A DNA stretch of 24,175 nt from DASWHR01 sp036398095. GTDB lineage: Bacteria; Actinomycetota; AC-67. The notes under the pieces were generated by a model that was not told where the DNA came from, did no database searches, and saw nothing but the letters and a program-made list of their open reading frames with translations. Position numbers and translations under genes: made by a program. Numbering within the stretch: the first letter of the stretch is position 1; the number at the start of each line of letters is the position of its first letter. The DNA lies in assembly GCA_036398095.1 (NCBI GenBank), contig DASWHR010000050.1:1-24175 (forward strand). The letters run 5' to 3'. Of this stretch, positions 1 through 11,302 are shown in pieces.

Positions 1-449
1 CCGCCGACGACGTCGGCGATGAGGTTGTACAGGAACGCGAGGAACACCGTCACAACGGTGCTGACGATCGTGCCGAGCAGCCCGAACAGGAACACCCAGC
101 GGAAGATCGCCCCGCCGGAAATGGTCACGTCCGCGAAGAACGTCGACAGCAGCTCCTCGATCCGGCCGATCACTCCGAACGCTTTCAGCAGAGCGAACAC
201 GATGGCGCTGCCCAGAAGCATGATCAGCAGCAGGCAGAAGTAGAACAGGACCGAGAACTTCAGGACCGACCAGGGGTCGACCTTGCGTACGACCAGGCGC
301 GCCTTCCGCCACGATCGCGAGTATTGGACGGGCCCGGTCGCGGCCGGCACCACATCCCGGCTCACGGTCTCGCTGCGTGCGGTGGGCGTGGTCGCGCCCG
401 TCTCGTGATAGTCGATCGTGTCCCCTCGGGTTGCTCGCGGCCCGTACAT
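1..449 (-). CDS. DUF3566 transmembrane protein, C-terminus cut by window edge
   Basis: My own translation of the minus strand from the ATG at 449 gives 149 codons without a stop before the window edge. Residues about 1-45 are polar and low in complexity. The family-like core then follows: VRKVDPWSVLKF just before a first membrane segment (FYFCLLLIMLLGSAIVFALL), a short loop, and a second membrane segment (WVFLFGLLGTIVSTVVTVFLAFLYNLIADVVGG) running to the edge. Actinobacterial DUF3566 proteins have this two-helix plan and sit directly downstream of gyrA, as here (70-bp gap after the gyrA stop). The molecular function is not established. The start has only a weak ribosome-binding site (AAGG), so an internal start is possible. 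Only the last few residues should be missing. Confidence 0.85.
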   Translation of the reverse strand, partial: MYGPRATRGDTIDYHETGATTPTARSETVSRDVVPAATGPVQYSRSWRKARLVVRKVDPWSVLKFSVLFYFCLLLIMLLGSAIVFALLKAFGVIGRIEELLSTFFADVTISGGAIFRWVFLFGLLGTIVSTVVTVFLAFLYNLIADVVG

Positions 450-519
450 GAGCCTTGGTGTTCCCCGGCCCGCTTGTTCTTATACGCGGCCGGGCCGACT
501 TCCGCCAATAACCAGGCGG

Positions 520-4236
<3,717 letters not shown>

Positions 4237-4244
4237 CGGGTTCC

Positions 4245-6155
4245 TTACACGTCCACGAACGCGTCTTTGGCGTTCTTCTGGATGAATGCGCGGCGCGACT
4301 CTACGTTCTCGCCCATCAGCACGGTGAAGATCTGGTCGGCGAGCGCGGCGTCTTCCATCTTGACCTGAAGCAGCAGCCGCGTCTCGGGGTTGAGCGTGGT
4401 CTCCCACAACTCGTCGGCATTCATCTCGCCCAAGCCTTTGAACCGCTGCACGTTGACCTTCTTGTTCGGATGCTGCGCAAGGATGTCGTCGCGCTCCCGG
4501 TCGCTGAACGCGTAGATCTTGGTCTTGGCGTCTACCGTCACCCGGTACAGGGGCGGCTGCGCGATGTAGACGTGGCCTGCCTCGACCATGACCTTCATAT
4601 GGCGGAACAGGAACGTCAACAGAAGGGTCCGGATGTGCGCGCCGTCCACGTCGGCGTCGGCCATCATCACGATCTTGCCGTAGCGGCGCTTCGAGACATC
4701 GGCCTCGTCGCCGATCCCGGTCCCGATCGCTTGGATCAGCGCGGTGATCTCGGCGTTTTCCAGGATCTTGTGCAGCCGCGCTTTCTCGACGTTCAGAATC
4801 TTGCCGCGGATCGGCAGGATCGCCTGGAACTCGCGGTTGCGCGCCGCCTTGGACGAGCCACCGGCGGAGTCTCCCTCGACGATGAACAGCTCGGTGTTGT
4901 TCGGATCCGACGAGGAGCAGTCGGCGAGCTTGCCCGGCAAGCCGCCGCTGTCGAAGACGCTCTTGCGCGCGATGTCGCGCGCCTTCTTGGCCGCGAGCCG
5001 CGCGCGCTGCGCGCTGAGCGCCTTCGCGACGACCCGCTTCCCGTCCGTCGGATGCTCTTCGAACCAGTCGCCGAGCTTGTCGTTCATGACCTTCTCGACG
5101 AAGGAGCGGATCTCGGTGTTGCCGAGCTTGGTCTTGGTCTGCCCCTCGAACTGCGGCTCGCGTAGCTTGACCGAGACGATCGCGACGATCCCTTCGCGGA
5201 TGTCCTCGCCCTGCAGGTTCTCTTCCTTCTCTTTCAGAAGGCCTTTGTTGCGCGCGTACTTGTTGACGATGTTGGTGAGGGACTTCTTGAAGCCCTCTTC
5301 GTGCATGCCGCCTTCGGCGGTGTTGATCGTGTTGGCGAACGTGTGGATCGAGTCGGTGAAGCCGGCGTTCCATTGGATCGCGATCTCGACCTCGCGCTCG
5401 GGCTCGCTCGCCTCGAAGTGGACCATCTTGTTGAGCCCTTCGCGGCCGGCGTTGAGCGCCTTGACCATGTCGGCGATCCCGCCGGCGGCGATGAACGTCT
5501 CTTCTTCGATCTCGTCGGTGCGCTCGTCGCGCAGAACGATCGTGACGCCTTTGGTGAGGTAGGACAGCTCGCGGAGCCGCTGGGCAAGGATGTCGAACTT
5601 GAATTCGATCTCGGAAAAGATCTGCGGGTCTGGCCAGAACCGGACGGTCGTGCCGGTGTCTTTGGCGGCGCCGGTCTTTTCGAGCTTGCGGGTGTTTTTT
5701 CCGCGCGAGAAGGCGGTCTCCCACACGTAGCCGCCGCGGTGAACCTCGACCTCGCATTTTTCGGAGAGCGCATTGACGACCGACACGCCGACACCGTGCA
5801 GGCCACCCGAGACCGCATAGCCTTTTCCGCCGAACTTGCCGCCGGCGTGCAGGACGGTGAGCACGACCTCGACCGCCGGCCGCTTGTCCTTGTTGCCGGG
5901 GATCGGCTCCACGGGGATGCCGGCGCCGTTGTCGGTGACGCTCACGCACCCGTCGGCGCGGAGCACGACCCGGATGCTGTCGCACCGGCCGGCGAGCGCT
6001 TCGTCGATCGCGTTGTCGACGACCTCGTAGACCAGATGATGCAGCCCGCGGGGGTTGGTCCCCCCGATGTACATGCCGGGCCGGCGACGAACCGCCTCGA
6101 GCCCTTCGAGTACTTGGATGTCGCTCGAGCCGTATTCGGACGACGCGCGGGCCAC
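4245..6155 (-). CDS. gyrB: DNA gyrase subunit B
   Basis: GyrB is the ATPase subunit of gyrase. Reading order: GHKL ATPase (LEGLEAVRRRPGMYIGG, EVVDNAIDEAL with the catalytic Glu and Mg-binding Asn, DNGAGIP, GGLHGVGVSVVNALS), transducer domain, TOPRIM (EGDSAGGSSKAARNREFQAI, MMADADVDGAHIRTL) and the GyrA-interacting tail (QRFKGLGEMN). The length of 636 residues is normal, with no intein. I chose the GTG at 6155 because AGGAG lies 7 bases before it and it gives the family-like N-terminus MARASSEYGSSD. An ATG at 6170 is also in frame, but it is merged with that ribosome-binding site. The reading frame stays open further upstream, giving a longer product of non-gyrase sequence that I reject. It lies after a ~210-bp leader region and just ahead of gyrA. 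Confidence 0.97.
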   Translation of the reverse strand: MARASSEYGSSDIQVLEGLEAVRRRPGMYIGGTNPRGLHHLVYEVVDNAIDEALAGRCDSIRVVLRADGCVSVTDNGAGIPVEPIPGNKDKRPAVEVVLTVLHAGGKFGGKGYAVSGGLHGVGVSVVNALSEKCEVEVHRGGYVWETAFSRGKNTRKLEKTGAAKDTGTTVRFWPDPQIFSEIEFKFDILAQRLRELSYLTKGVTIVLRDERTDEIEEETFIAAGGIADMVKALNAGREGLNKMVHFEASEPEREVEIAIQWNAGFTDSIHTFANTINTAEGGMHEEGFKKSLTNIVNKYARNKGLLKEKEENLQGEDIREGIVAIVSVKLREPQFEGQTKTKLGNTEIRSFVEKVMNDKLGDWFEEHPTDGKRVVAKALSAQRARLAAKKARDIARKSVFDSGGLPGKLADCSSSDPNNTELFIVEGDSAGGSSKAARNREFQAILPIRGKILNVEKARLHKILENAEITALIQAIGTGIGDEADVSKRRYGKIVMMADADVDGAHIRTLLLTFLFRHMKVMVEAGHVYIAQPPLYRVTVDAKTKIYAFSDRERDDILAQHPNKKVNVQRFKGLGEMNADELWETTLNPETRLLLQVKMEDAALADQIFTVLMGENVESRRAFIQKNAKDAFVDV

Positions 6156-6263
6156 TCGATCACTCCTCATCGGCCCCGCCAGCGGCCGGCTCCCGATCCG
6201 AGCACGCCCCCGCAAGGCAACCACGTTATGACAACAAAAACGGCCCCCAGCGGGCACACGTTT

Positions 6264-6269
6264 ATTATA
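6264..6269 (-). promoter_or_regulatory. Putative gyrB -10 element
   Basis: The minus strand reads a perfect TATAAT here, in the non-coding gap between DUF721 and gyrB. It would start transcription near 6257 and give a leader of about 100 bases before the gyrB start. No good TTGACA-like -35 is found 16-18 bases upstream, so the promoter may need an activator or supercoiling sensitivity; this is inference. Confidence 0.5.
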
Positions 6270-6366
6270 CCGTCCGAGCGAGCGCTTTACCGCTTCCCGA
6301 GCCCGGTTTTCGGGCCTCGAGAACACTTTCCGGATTGGGTCGAAAAAGACGCTCTGACCTGCGAGT

Positions 6367-6690
6367 TTACCGGCTCCGCGAGGGCCGCCCGCCGCCTCTT
6401 GCGATGACCTTGACTTCGCGGACCAAACCGCCTCCCAGATAGGCGTCGGATTTGGCCGCCAGACGCGGCGCAAGCAGGGTAAGCTCGGTGGCCCAGGTCC
6501 CCGATTCGGCGAACACCAGAAGCACCCCGTCCGACAGCTTTCCGGGGAACGAGTTTCCGGCGATTTGCGCCCCGACGACCTCGCTCCATCCGGCGCGGAG
6601 ACGACCGAGTGCGAGGCGCGGCCGCCAGCCTTCCCGCTGGACCATCCGGCCGAGAACCGAACCGATGCGCACAGGGTCGCGTTCGCTCAC
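6367..6690 (-). CDS. DUF721 (DciA-like) protein
   Basis: A 107-residue basic protein of the DUF721 family, which in actinobacteria always sits between recF and gyrB. Family signatures visible are the N-terminal VRIGSVLGRMVQREGW, then AGWSEVVGAQIAGNSFPGKLSDGVLLVFAESGTWATELTLLAPRL. DciA, a member of DUF721, is the replicative-helicase loader or operator in bacteria that lack DnaC/DnaI, so a role in loading DnaB at the adjacent origin is likely but not shown by sequence alone. The GTG start overlaps the recF stop by four bases (GTGA), implying translational coupling. The C-terminus (RGGGRPSRSR) is short, arginine-rich and probably disordered. Confidence 0.9.
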   Translation of the reverse strand: MSERDPVRIGSVLGRMVQREGWRPRLALGRLRAGWSEVVGAQIAGNSFPGKLSDGVLLVFAESGTWATELTLLAPRLAAKSDAYLGGGLVREVKVIARGGGRPSRSR

Positions 6691-7823
6691 GATCCGCTCC
6701 GGTATCCGGCGACGTCCACGCCGGCCGCCTCCAACGTGTCGGGGATCTCGGCGGGGTCGGCCGCGGTGACCAGAATCTGTGCCCCCACCGGCAGCGCGCC
6801 GGCCAGGCGGTAGCGCCGCGCGGGGTCGAGCGGATTGAACGCATCGTCGAGCAGCAACACCGGAGCCTCGCCCAGATGAGCGCCGATCGCGTCGTGTGCC
6901 CCGAGCACGATCCCGACGGCCGCCATCCAGGCCTCGCCCTGCGAGGCGTGCGTCCGCGCCGGCATCCCGCCGATCGAGATCGACAGGTCATCGCGGTGCG
7001 GACCGGCGAGCGTCGTCCCCCGCACCATCTCGTCGCGGCGGCGTTCCTTCAACGTCCCCAGGATCGCGGCCGTCCATTCAGCAGGCGGCGGCTCGGTCGC
7101 TCCCGGCTCGAAGCCGGCCGGCGACGTTCGCGGCGCGTAGGCGATCACGAGCTCGTCTCCTTCACCGACCGCCGCATACGCCTTGCCGGCGAACGGCGCG
7201 AGCGCCGCGACCGCGCGGGCTCGTCCCGCGGCAAGCTCGCCGCCGGGTCCGGCCAGCGCCTCGTCCCACGCTTCGATGCCCTGCGGCCCCGCGCGTCCCG
7301 CCGCCACGTCTCGCAGCAGCGCGTTGCGTTGCCGCAACGCCCGCTCGTATTCCTTGATCACGGCGTGATAGCGCGGATGCAACTGGACGAGGAGATCGTC
7401 GGCGAACCGGCGCCGGTCGCCGGGGTCGCCGCGCACCACTGCGACCCGTTCCGGCGCGAAGATCGCGGCGCGCATCACGCCCAACACGTCGCGCCGTCGC
7501 GGCACGTTCGCCCCGCCCAGTTTCGTCCGCGCCCGGCCGCCGGTGCGAATTTCCAACTCGATCTTTTCGATGCGCTCGCCGCCACCGACCACGGACCGCG
7601 CGACGTCGGCGCGGACGAACCCCGAGACTTCTCCGCGCCGGACGAGCACCTCGTCGGCGCTCGTCCGATGCGACCCGAGCGCCGCCGCGTACCAGGCGGC
7701 CTCGAGAACCGTCGTCTTGCCCGATCCGTTCGGTCCGCGGATCACGGTGACGCCGTCGTCGAACGTCAGGGCGAGCGACTCCCACGTGCGGAAGTTCTCC
7801 AGCGCGATCGCGGCCAGCCGCAC
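6687..7823 (-). CDS. recF: DNA replication and repair protein RecF
   Basis: RecF is an SMC-like ATPase that helps RecOR load RecA at gapped DNA. The 378-residue protein opens with LENFRTWESLALTFDDGVTV and a Walker A motif GPNGSGKTT (residues 30-38). It keeps LAGPHRDDLSI and a Walker B-like VLLLDDAFNPLD near the C-terminus. The ABC signature region reads SQGEAWMAAVG where RecF usually has SQGxQRT, and the D-loop is NPLD rather than the usual SELD; this is a divergent member. The GTG start lies 9 bases after the dnaN stop; the gene overlaps DUF721 by four bases, so dnaN-recF-DUF721 look like one unit. Confidence 0.95.
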   Translation of the reverse strand: MRLAAIALENFRTWESLALTFDDGVTVIRGPNGSGKTTVLEAAWYAAALGSHRTSADEVLVRRGEVSGFVRADVARSVVGGGERIEKIELEIRTGGRARTKLGGANVPRRRDVLGVMRAAIFAPERVAVVRGDPGDRRRFADDLLVQLHPRYHAVIKEYERALRQRNALLRDVAAGRAGPQGIEAWDEALAGPGGELAAGRARAVAALAPFAGKAYAAVGEGDELVIAYAPRTSPAGFEPGATEPPPAEWTAAILGTLKERRRDEMVRGTTLAGPHRDDLSISIGGMPARTHASQGEAWMAAVGIVLGAHDAIGAHLGEAPVLLLDDAFNPLDPARRYRLAGALPVGAQILVTAADPAEIPDTLEAAGVDVAGYRSGS

Positions 7824-7832
7824 GAGGTCCCG

Positions 7833-8918
7833 TCAGATCCGGACGGGCATCAGCAGATACGTGAACCCGTCCTGCTCCGTCGAGGTGACCAGCGCCGGCT
7901 TGAGCCCGTCGCGCAGCGACAGCTTGATCTCGCCGCCGCCGACGGCCTGGATGCCGTCGCTCAGGTACGCCGGGTTGAACGCGACCGTGATCGGCTCGCC
8001 TTCGAACGTTCCGCCGGCGGCTTCGTTAGCCTCACCCAAGTCCTGCGTCCCGGCAAGAAGCTTCACGCCGTCCGCGTTGAGCTCGAGACGGACCGGTGCT
8101 CCCTGCTGCGCGAGGATTCCGACGCGACGCACCGCTTCGGCGAACGCGTCGCGGGGAATCGTCAGCGCGCTCGGCAGATCGGAGGGGATCAGTTGCCGCC
8201 AGTTCGGGAACTCACCTTCGATCAGCCGGGACACCAGCGTGCGTCCGCCCGCTGCGACCGCGACCTGCGACTCGCCGAGCGTGATCGTGACTTCGGCTTC
8301 GCCCTCGGCAGCCTTGACCGCTTCGACGAGCGCCCGAGCCGGGACGACGCGCTTTCCTTCGATGCCGTCCGCGACCCATGCGATCTCGCGCACGGCCAGC
8401 CGGTACGAGTCGGTCGCGACGAGCGTGAGCGTCTTGGCCGTCACCTCGAGCAGCACGCCGGTCAGAATCGGACGGGCTTCGTCGTGCGAGGCGGCCTTGG
8501 TCACCTGCGCCACCGCGGCGGCGAACAGCTTGCCGTCGACGGTGGCGGCCGACGCGTCCGGCAACGAGATCTGCGGGAAATCTTCGACCGGCAGCGTGCG
8601 CAGCGTGAACTCGGCCGCGCCGCACACGATCTTGCCCATGCTCTGGTCGGCGGTCAGTTCGACGGTTCCCTCCGGCAACGAGCGGGCGATGTCCCCGAGC
8701 ACGCGACCCGGGAGCAGAACCTTTCCCTCGCGTCCCACCGAAGCCGACACCTTCGCTTCGCTCGAGACCTCCAGGTCGGTTCCGGTGAACGTGATCGTGT
8801 CGCCGTCGGCTTCGATCAGCACGCCGCCCAGGACCGGCAGCGTGGCGCGAGAACCGACGGACCGCAGCACCCATGCGACGGCTTCGGCGAACGCGTCTCT
8901 CTCGATTTTGATCTTCAT
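7833..8918 (-). CDS. dnaN: DNA polymerase III beta clamp
   Basis: The sliding clamp tethers polymerase III and many repair factors to DNA. The 361-residue product has three repeated clamp folds, and typical stretches such as LPVLGGVLIEA, GRVLGDIARSLPEG, RPILTGVLLEV, YRLAVREI and the C-terminal LMPVRI. The ATG at 8918 is chosen over an in-frame GTG at 8933 because GGAGGAGG ends 5 bases before it and the resulting N-terminus MKIKIERDAF is the usual one. It follows the unwinding region between dnaA and dnaN and may share transcription with dnaA, but a separate promoter in that gap cannot be excluded. Confidence 0.97.
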   Translation of the reverse strand: MKIKIERDAFAEAVAWVLRSVGSRATLPVLGGVLIEADGDTITFTGTDLEVSSEAKVSASVGREGKVLLPGRVLGDIARSLPEGTVELTADQSMGKIVCGAAEFTLRTLPVEDFPQISLPDASAATVDGKLFAAAVAQVTKAASHDEARPILTGVLLEVTAKTLTLVATDSYRLAVREIAWVADGIEGKRVVPARALVEAVKAAEGEAEVTITLGESQVAVAAGGRTLVSRLIEGEFPNWRQLIPSDLPSALTIPRDAFAEAVRRVGILAQQGAPVRLELNADGVKLLAGTQDLGEANEAAGGTFEGEPITVAFNPAYLSDGIQAVGGGEIKLSLRDGLKPALVTSTEQDGFTYLLMPVRI

Positions 8919-8950
8919 TCGAACCTCCTCCACAACCTTAGCGCTGCTCT

Positions 8951-9073
8951 ACGACAATGACTTTGTTTCTACACAAGAACTAGAAGTACTAGTAGGGGCT
9001 GGGGATACGGTGGACAAGACCCGATTCCCGCAGGTCCGAGCAGGCGACGCCGTACACATTCGGGTGTAGACAA
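8951..9073 (-). other. oriC unwinding module: DnaA boxes, GC spacer, DnaA-trios, AT-rich stretch
   Basis: Read on the minus strand from the dnaA stop, the gap has: box TTGTCTACA (9073-9065); box TTGTCCACC (9017-9009) with an adjacent degenerate box GTATCCCCA (9008-9000); a GC-rich spacer; a trinucleotide run; and then an AT-rich stretch (8951-8980, 11 G/C of 30). On the plus strand the run is TAG AAG TAC TAG TAG (8981-8995), five repeats with central A, which is the DnaA-trio pattern. The order and even the local sequence (CCCTACTAxTACTTCTA on the minus strand) resemble the Bacillus subtilis basal unwinding system, which also lies between dnaA and dnaN. This is the likely point of strand opening. 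Confidence 0.85.
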
Positions 9074-9077
9074 CCGG

Positions 9078-10475
9078 TCATGCCGACAGCCCCGCGGCGC
9101 CCCGCTGGCGGATCCGTGCCGTCAACTCCTGAACTTGTGAATAAACCGGGCGCTTTTCCATAAGCCATTTGCGGATCTTCGAGTCGGCGTGCATGACCGT
9201 CGTGTGGTCGCGGCCGCCGAACGCCTCGCCGATCTTGGGGAGCGACAGGGGCGTGAGTTCGCGGCACAGATACATCGCGATCTGGCGCGCGTGGACCAGG
9301 TGCCGCGACCGGGACGGGCCGAGCAGCTCGTCGCGGTTCAGGCCGAAGTAGGAGAGCGTTTCGGCGATGATCGCGTCCACTGCGATGTCGGTGGCCGACT
9401 CGGGTGGCAGGAGCGGCCTCAGGACTTCCTGGGCGAGGTCCATGGTGACCGGCTGGCTCGACAATGAGGCATAGGACACGATCCTGATCAGCCGGCCTTC
9501 CAGTTCGCGGATGTTGTTCTGGACGCGGCCGGCAAGGAATTCGAGCACGTCGTCGGGGACGATGAACCCTTCGGCGTTCGCCTTCTTCTGCAGGATCGCC
9601 ATGCGCGTCTCCAGGTCGGGCGCCTGCATGTCGGTGATCAGGCCCCACTCGAAGCGCGTGCGCAACCGGTCTTCGAGCGGCGCGATCTGGTTCGGCGGAC
9701 GATCCGAGGTGATCACGATCTGGCGCCCGTCGTTGTGGAGCGCGTTGAAGGTATGGAAGAACTCCTCTTGCGTTTGCTCGCCGCGGGCGAGGAACTGGAT
9801 GTCGTCGACCAGCAGCACGTCGGCTTCGCGGTAGCGGCGACGAAACGCCGGCATCTTCTCTTCGCGCACGCCCAGGATGAACTCGTTCATGAATTGCTCG
9901 CTGGACACGTACCGGACCGCCGCGGACGGATACAGGCTCCGCACGTGATGGCCGATCGAGTGGAGCAAATGCGTCTTGCCCAGGCCGGGCGGCGCATAGA
10001 TGAACAGCGGGTTGTACGAGCGCGCGGGTTGTTCGGCGACGGCGAGCGCCGCCGCGTGCGCGAATCGGTTCGACGGGCCGATCACGAACGTGTCGAACAC
10101 GTACTTGGGATTGAGCGGGCTCGGAGCGGGCTCGGATTTCGCGCGCGCTGGAGGCGTCGGCGCGACGGTGGCGACACGAATCGCCTCGGACGGCGGCGGC
10201 GGCGCCGGTGGTGGCGGGGGAGCAGTTTCGTCCACGGTGACCTTCACGTCCAGGTCGTGGCCGGCCTCGGCCCGCAGCGTTTCGTGCAGCAGATCCGAAT
10301 AGCGCGTCTCGAGCCACTCCTTCGCGAACGCGCTGGGCGCGGCGAGCGTCATGGTCGTTCCGGTGATGCCGATCGCGCGGGTTCCCTCGATCCACGGCCG
10401 TGCTCCCGGGGAAGGAAGCCGGTCGCGCATACGGGATACCGCACGCCCCCACAGCTCGGTTGCGTCTTGACTCAC
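9078..10475 (-). CDS. dnaA: Chromosomal replication initiator DnaA
   Basis: The AAA+ initiator binds DnaA boxes and opens oriC. The 465-residue protein has domain I (residues 1-80, with ELWGRAVSRM and FAKEWLETRYSDLL), a short proline-rich linker (85-120), AAA+ domain III with FVIGPSNRFAHAAALAV, Walker A PPGLGKTH (162-169) and Walker B VLLVDDIQFLA (220-230), and domain IV with the box-recognition motif GGRDHTTVMHA (420-430). The GTG start at 10475 has GGAGAGGA about 4 bases upstream and matches domain I; the open frame continues to 10823, but that extension covers the promoter and DnaA boxes and is not coding. Boxes in the leader suggest autoregulation. Confidence 0.98.
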   Translation of the reverse strand: MSQDATELWGRAVSRMRDRLPSPGARPWIEGTRAIGITGTTMTLAAPSAFAKEWLETRYSDLLHETLRAEAGHDLDVKVTVDETAPPPPPAPPPPSEAIRVATVAPTPPARAKSEPAPSPLNPKYVFDTFVIGPSNRFAHAAALAVAEQPARSYNPLFIYAPPGLGKTHLLHSIGHHVRSLYPSAAVRYVSSEQFMNEFILGVREEKMPAFRRRYREADVLLVDDIQFLARGEQTQEEFFHTFNALHNDGRQIVITSDRPPNQIAPLEDRLRTRFEWGLITDMQAPDLETRMAILQKKANAEGFIVPDDVLEFLAGRVQNNIRELEGRLIRIVSYASLSSQPVTMDLAQEVLRPLLPPESATDIAVDAIIAETLSYFGLNRDELLGPSRSRHLVHARQIAMYLCRELTPLSLPKIGEAFGGRDHTTVMHADSKIRKWLMEKRPVYSQVQELTARIRQRGAAGLSA

Positions 10476-10490
10476 GTTGTCCTCTCCGTC

Positions 10491-10646
10491 CTGTCCACAG
10501 GGTCCATCCACAAGGTGTGGATGGAGCGTCCGGTGTGTTCGGCGCACAGCAGCGCAGAGGGGAGGCCGGGAAGGGCGCTGTGCGAGGCGCGGAGTATAGG
10601 CAGCCCGTCGCAGGGCTTCAAGATGGGGAAAAGACCTTGTGGACAA
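10491..10646. other. Upstream DnaA-box cluster (second part of oriC / dnaA autoregulation)
   Basis: The 291-bp gap between dnaA and rpmH contains a perfect actinobacterial box TTGTCCACA on the minus strand (10638-10646), a near-perfect CTGTCCACA on the plus strand (10491-10499), and an inverted pair of weaker boxes, CCATCCACA (10504-10512) and its complement TGTGGATGG (10516-10524). The first lies just upstream of the dnaA -35; the others lie in the dnaA leader. Together with the boxes between dnaA and dnaN this gives a bipartite arrangement flanking dnaA. Confidence 0.75.
10593..10621 (-). promoter_or_regulatory. dnaA promoter
   Basis: The minus strand reads TTGAAG (10621-10616), 17 bases, then TATACT (10598-10593), a good housekeeping sigma-factor promoter. 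The start point should be near 10586, giving a leader of about 110 bases before the dnaA GTG. A perfect DnaA box ends 17 bases upstream of the -35, and three weaker boxes lie in the leader, so repression by DnaA is plausible. Confidence 0.75.
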
Positions 10647-10724
10647 CTGTTTCTGCAGGTCAGCGGCCGTTTTTCGGCTCCGGACTTTCTTGCCGCCTGC
10701 CGTGCGGGGCGCGCTTCGTTCGTG

Positions 10725-10754
10725 TTGACGCTGCAACGGATAGGACCGTACACT
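10725..10754 (+). promoter_or_regulatory. rpmH operon promoter
   Basis: TTGACG (10725-10730), 18 bases, then TACACT (10749-10754). The predicted start point, around 10761, is only about 6 bases before the rpmH ATG and no ribosome-binding site is visible, so the rpmH message may be leaderless or nearly so. It is divergent from the dnaA promoter. Confidence 0.65.
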
Positions 10755-10766
10755 GCCTCGATTCCA

Positions 10767-10910
10767 ATGGCTAAAGGCAAACGCACGTTTCAGCCCCACA
10801 ACCGGCGCCGCAAGCGCAAGCACGGTTTCCGTGCGCGTATGCGGACCAAGGCCGGGCGGCTCATCATCGCCCGGCGTCGCCGGAAGGGTCGCGCTCGCCT
10901 GACGGCTTGA
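10767..10910 (+). CDS. rpmH: Ribosomal protein bL34
   Basis: A 47-residue, very basic 50S subunit protein with the standard L34 sequence: MAKGKRTFQPHNRRRKRKHG at the start and the FRARMRTKAGRLIIARRRRKGR core. It is the first gene of the rightward operon next to the origin and is followed by rnpA, as in nearly all bacteria. The stop codon TGA (10908-10910) overlaps a possible TTG start of rnpA. A strong -35/-10 pair lies directly upstream with almost no leader. Confidence 0.97.
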   Translation: MAKGKRTFQPHNRRRKRKHGFRARMRTKAGRLIIARRRRKGRARLTA

Positions 10911-10930
10911 CGCCCCCCACTCTCCTTCCG

Positions 10931-11302
10931 ATGCAGCGACACAATCGTCTCGGCTCCGAGAGCCTCATTCGCCGTGTCTATGAGACCGGCGTGCGCGTGC
11001 GTTCACGCGGCGCGACGGTCACCGGACTGGTCGAGGGCACGGCGGAGCCTCGTATCGCCGTCGTGGCGTCGCGCCGCGTGGGCGGAGCGGTCGTGCGAAA
11101 TCGCGCGCGCCGTCGCTTGCGTGCCGCGATCGGCGGGCTCGTGCCGGCGCTGCGGAGCGGAGCCCTCGCCGTGGTCGCGGCCACGGCCGAAACACCCACC
11201 ATGAATTTCCAGGAACTGGAAGTATCTGTTGGGCGGGGGGTCCAAAAGGCGGGGCTCATGAACCTGCCGTCGGCGCCGAGGCCGGTGCGCAACGGTGCGT
11301 AG
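10931..11302 (+). CDS. rnpA: Ribonuclease P protein component
   Basis: RnpA is the protein subunit that helps RNase P RNA mature tRNA 5' ends. The 123-residue product from the ATG at 10931 begins MQRHNRLGSESLIRRVYETG, matching the usual start of the family (xNRLxxxxDFxxVYxxG). It contains the RNR signature region as RRVGGAVVRNRARRRLRAAI (residues about 48-67). The C-terminal part is longer than in many homologues and not obviously conserved. A TTG at 10907, overlapping the rpmH stop, is an alternative coupled start eight codons earlier; neither start has a clear ribosome-binding site. Confidence 0.93.
   Translation: MQRHNRLGSESLIRRVYETGVRVRSRGATVTGLVEGTAEPRIAVVASRRVGGAVVRNRARRRLRAAIGGLVPALRSGALAVVAATAETPTMNFQELEVSVGRGVQKAGLMNLPSAPRPVRNGA

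Noticed and set aside
4237..5985. A continuous minus-strand open frame joining an Arg-rich 580-residue stretch to GyrA
   Set aside because: It runs in a wrong frame through gyrB; the stretch has the Arg/Ala-rich composition of a high-GC shadow, and gyrA has its own ATG and ribosome-binding site at 4236.
6298..6319. Hairpin in the DUF721-gyrB gap (arms CGAGCCCG and CGGGCCTCG)
   Set aside because: It has a bulge and is not followed by a T-run on either strand, so I cannot support it as an intrinsic terminator.
5301..6407. 368-codon plus-strand open frame opposite gyrB
   Set aside because: Antisense to gyrB and continuing across the non-coding leader; low-information composition.
6609..8960. 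783-codon plus-strand open frame
   Set aside because: It is antisense to recF and dnaN, has no recognisable domain and an Arg/Asp/His-rich shadow composition.
10476..10823. N-terminal extension of dnaA up to 10823
   Set aside because: It would encode the promoter, the DnaA boxes and part of rpmH antisense; the GTG at 10475 has a ribosome-binding site and gives a normal domain I.
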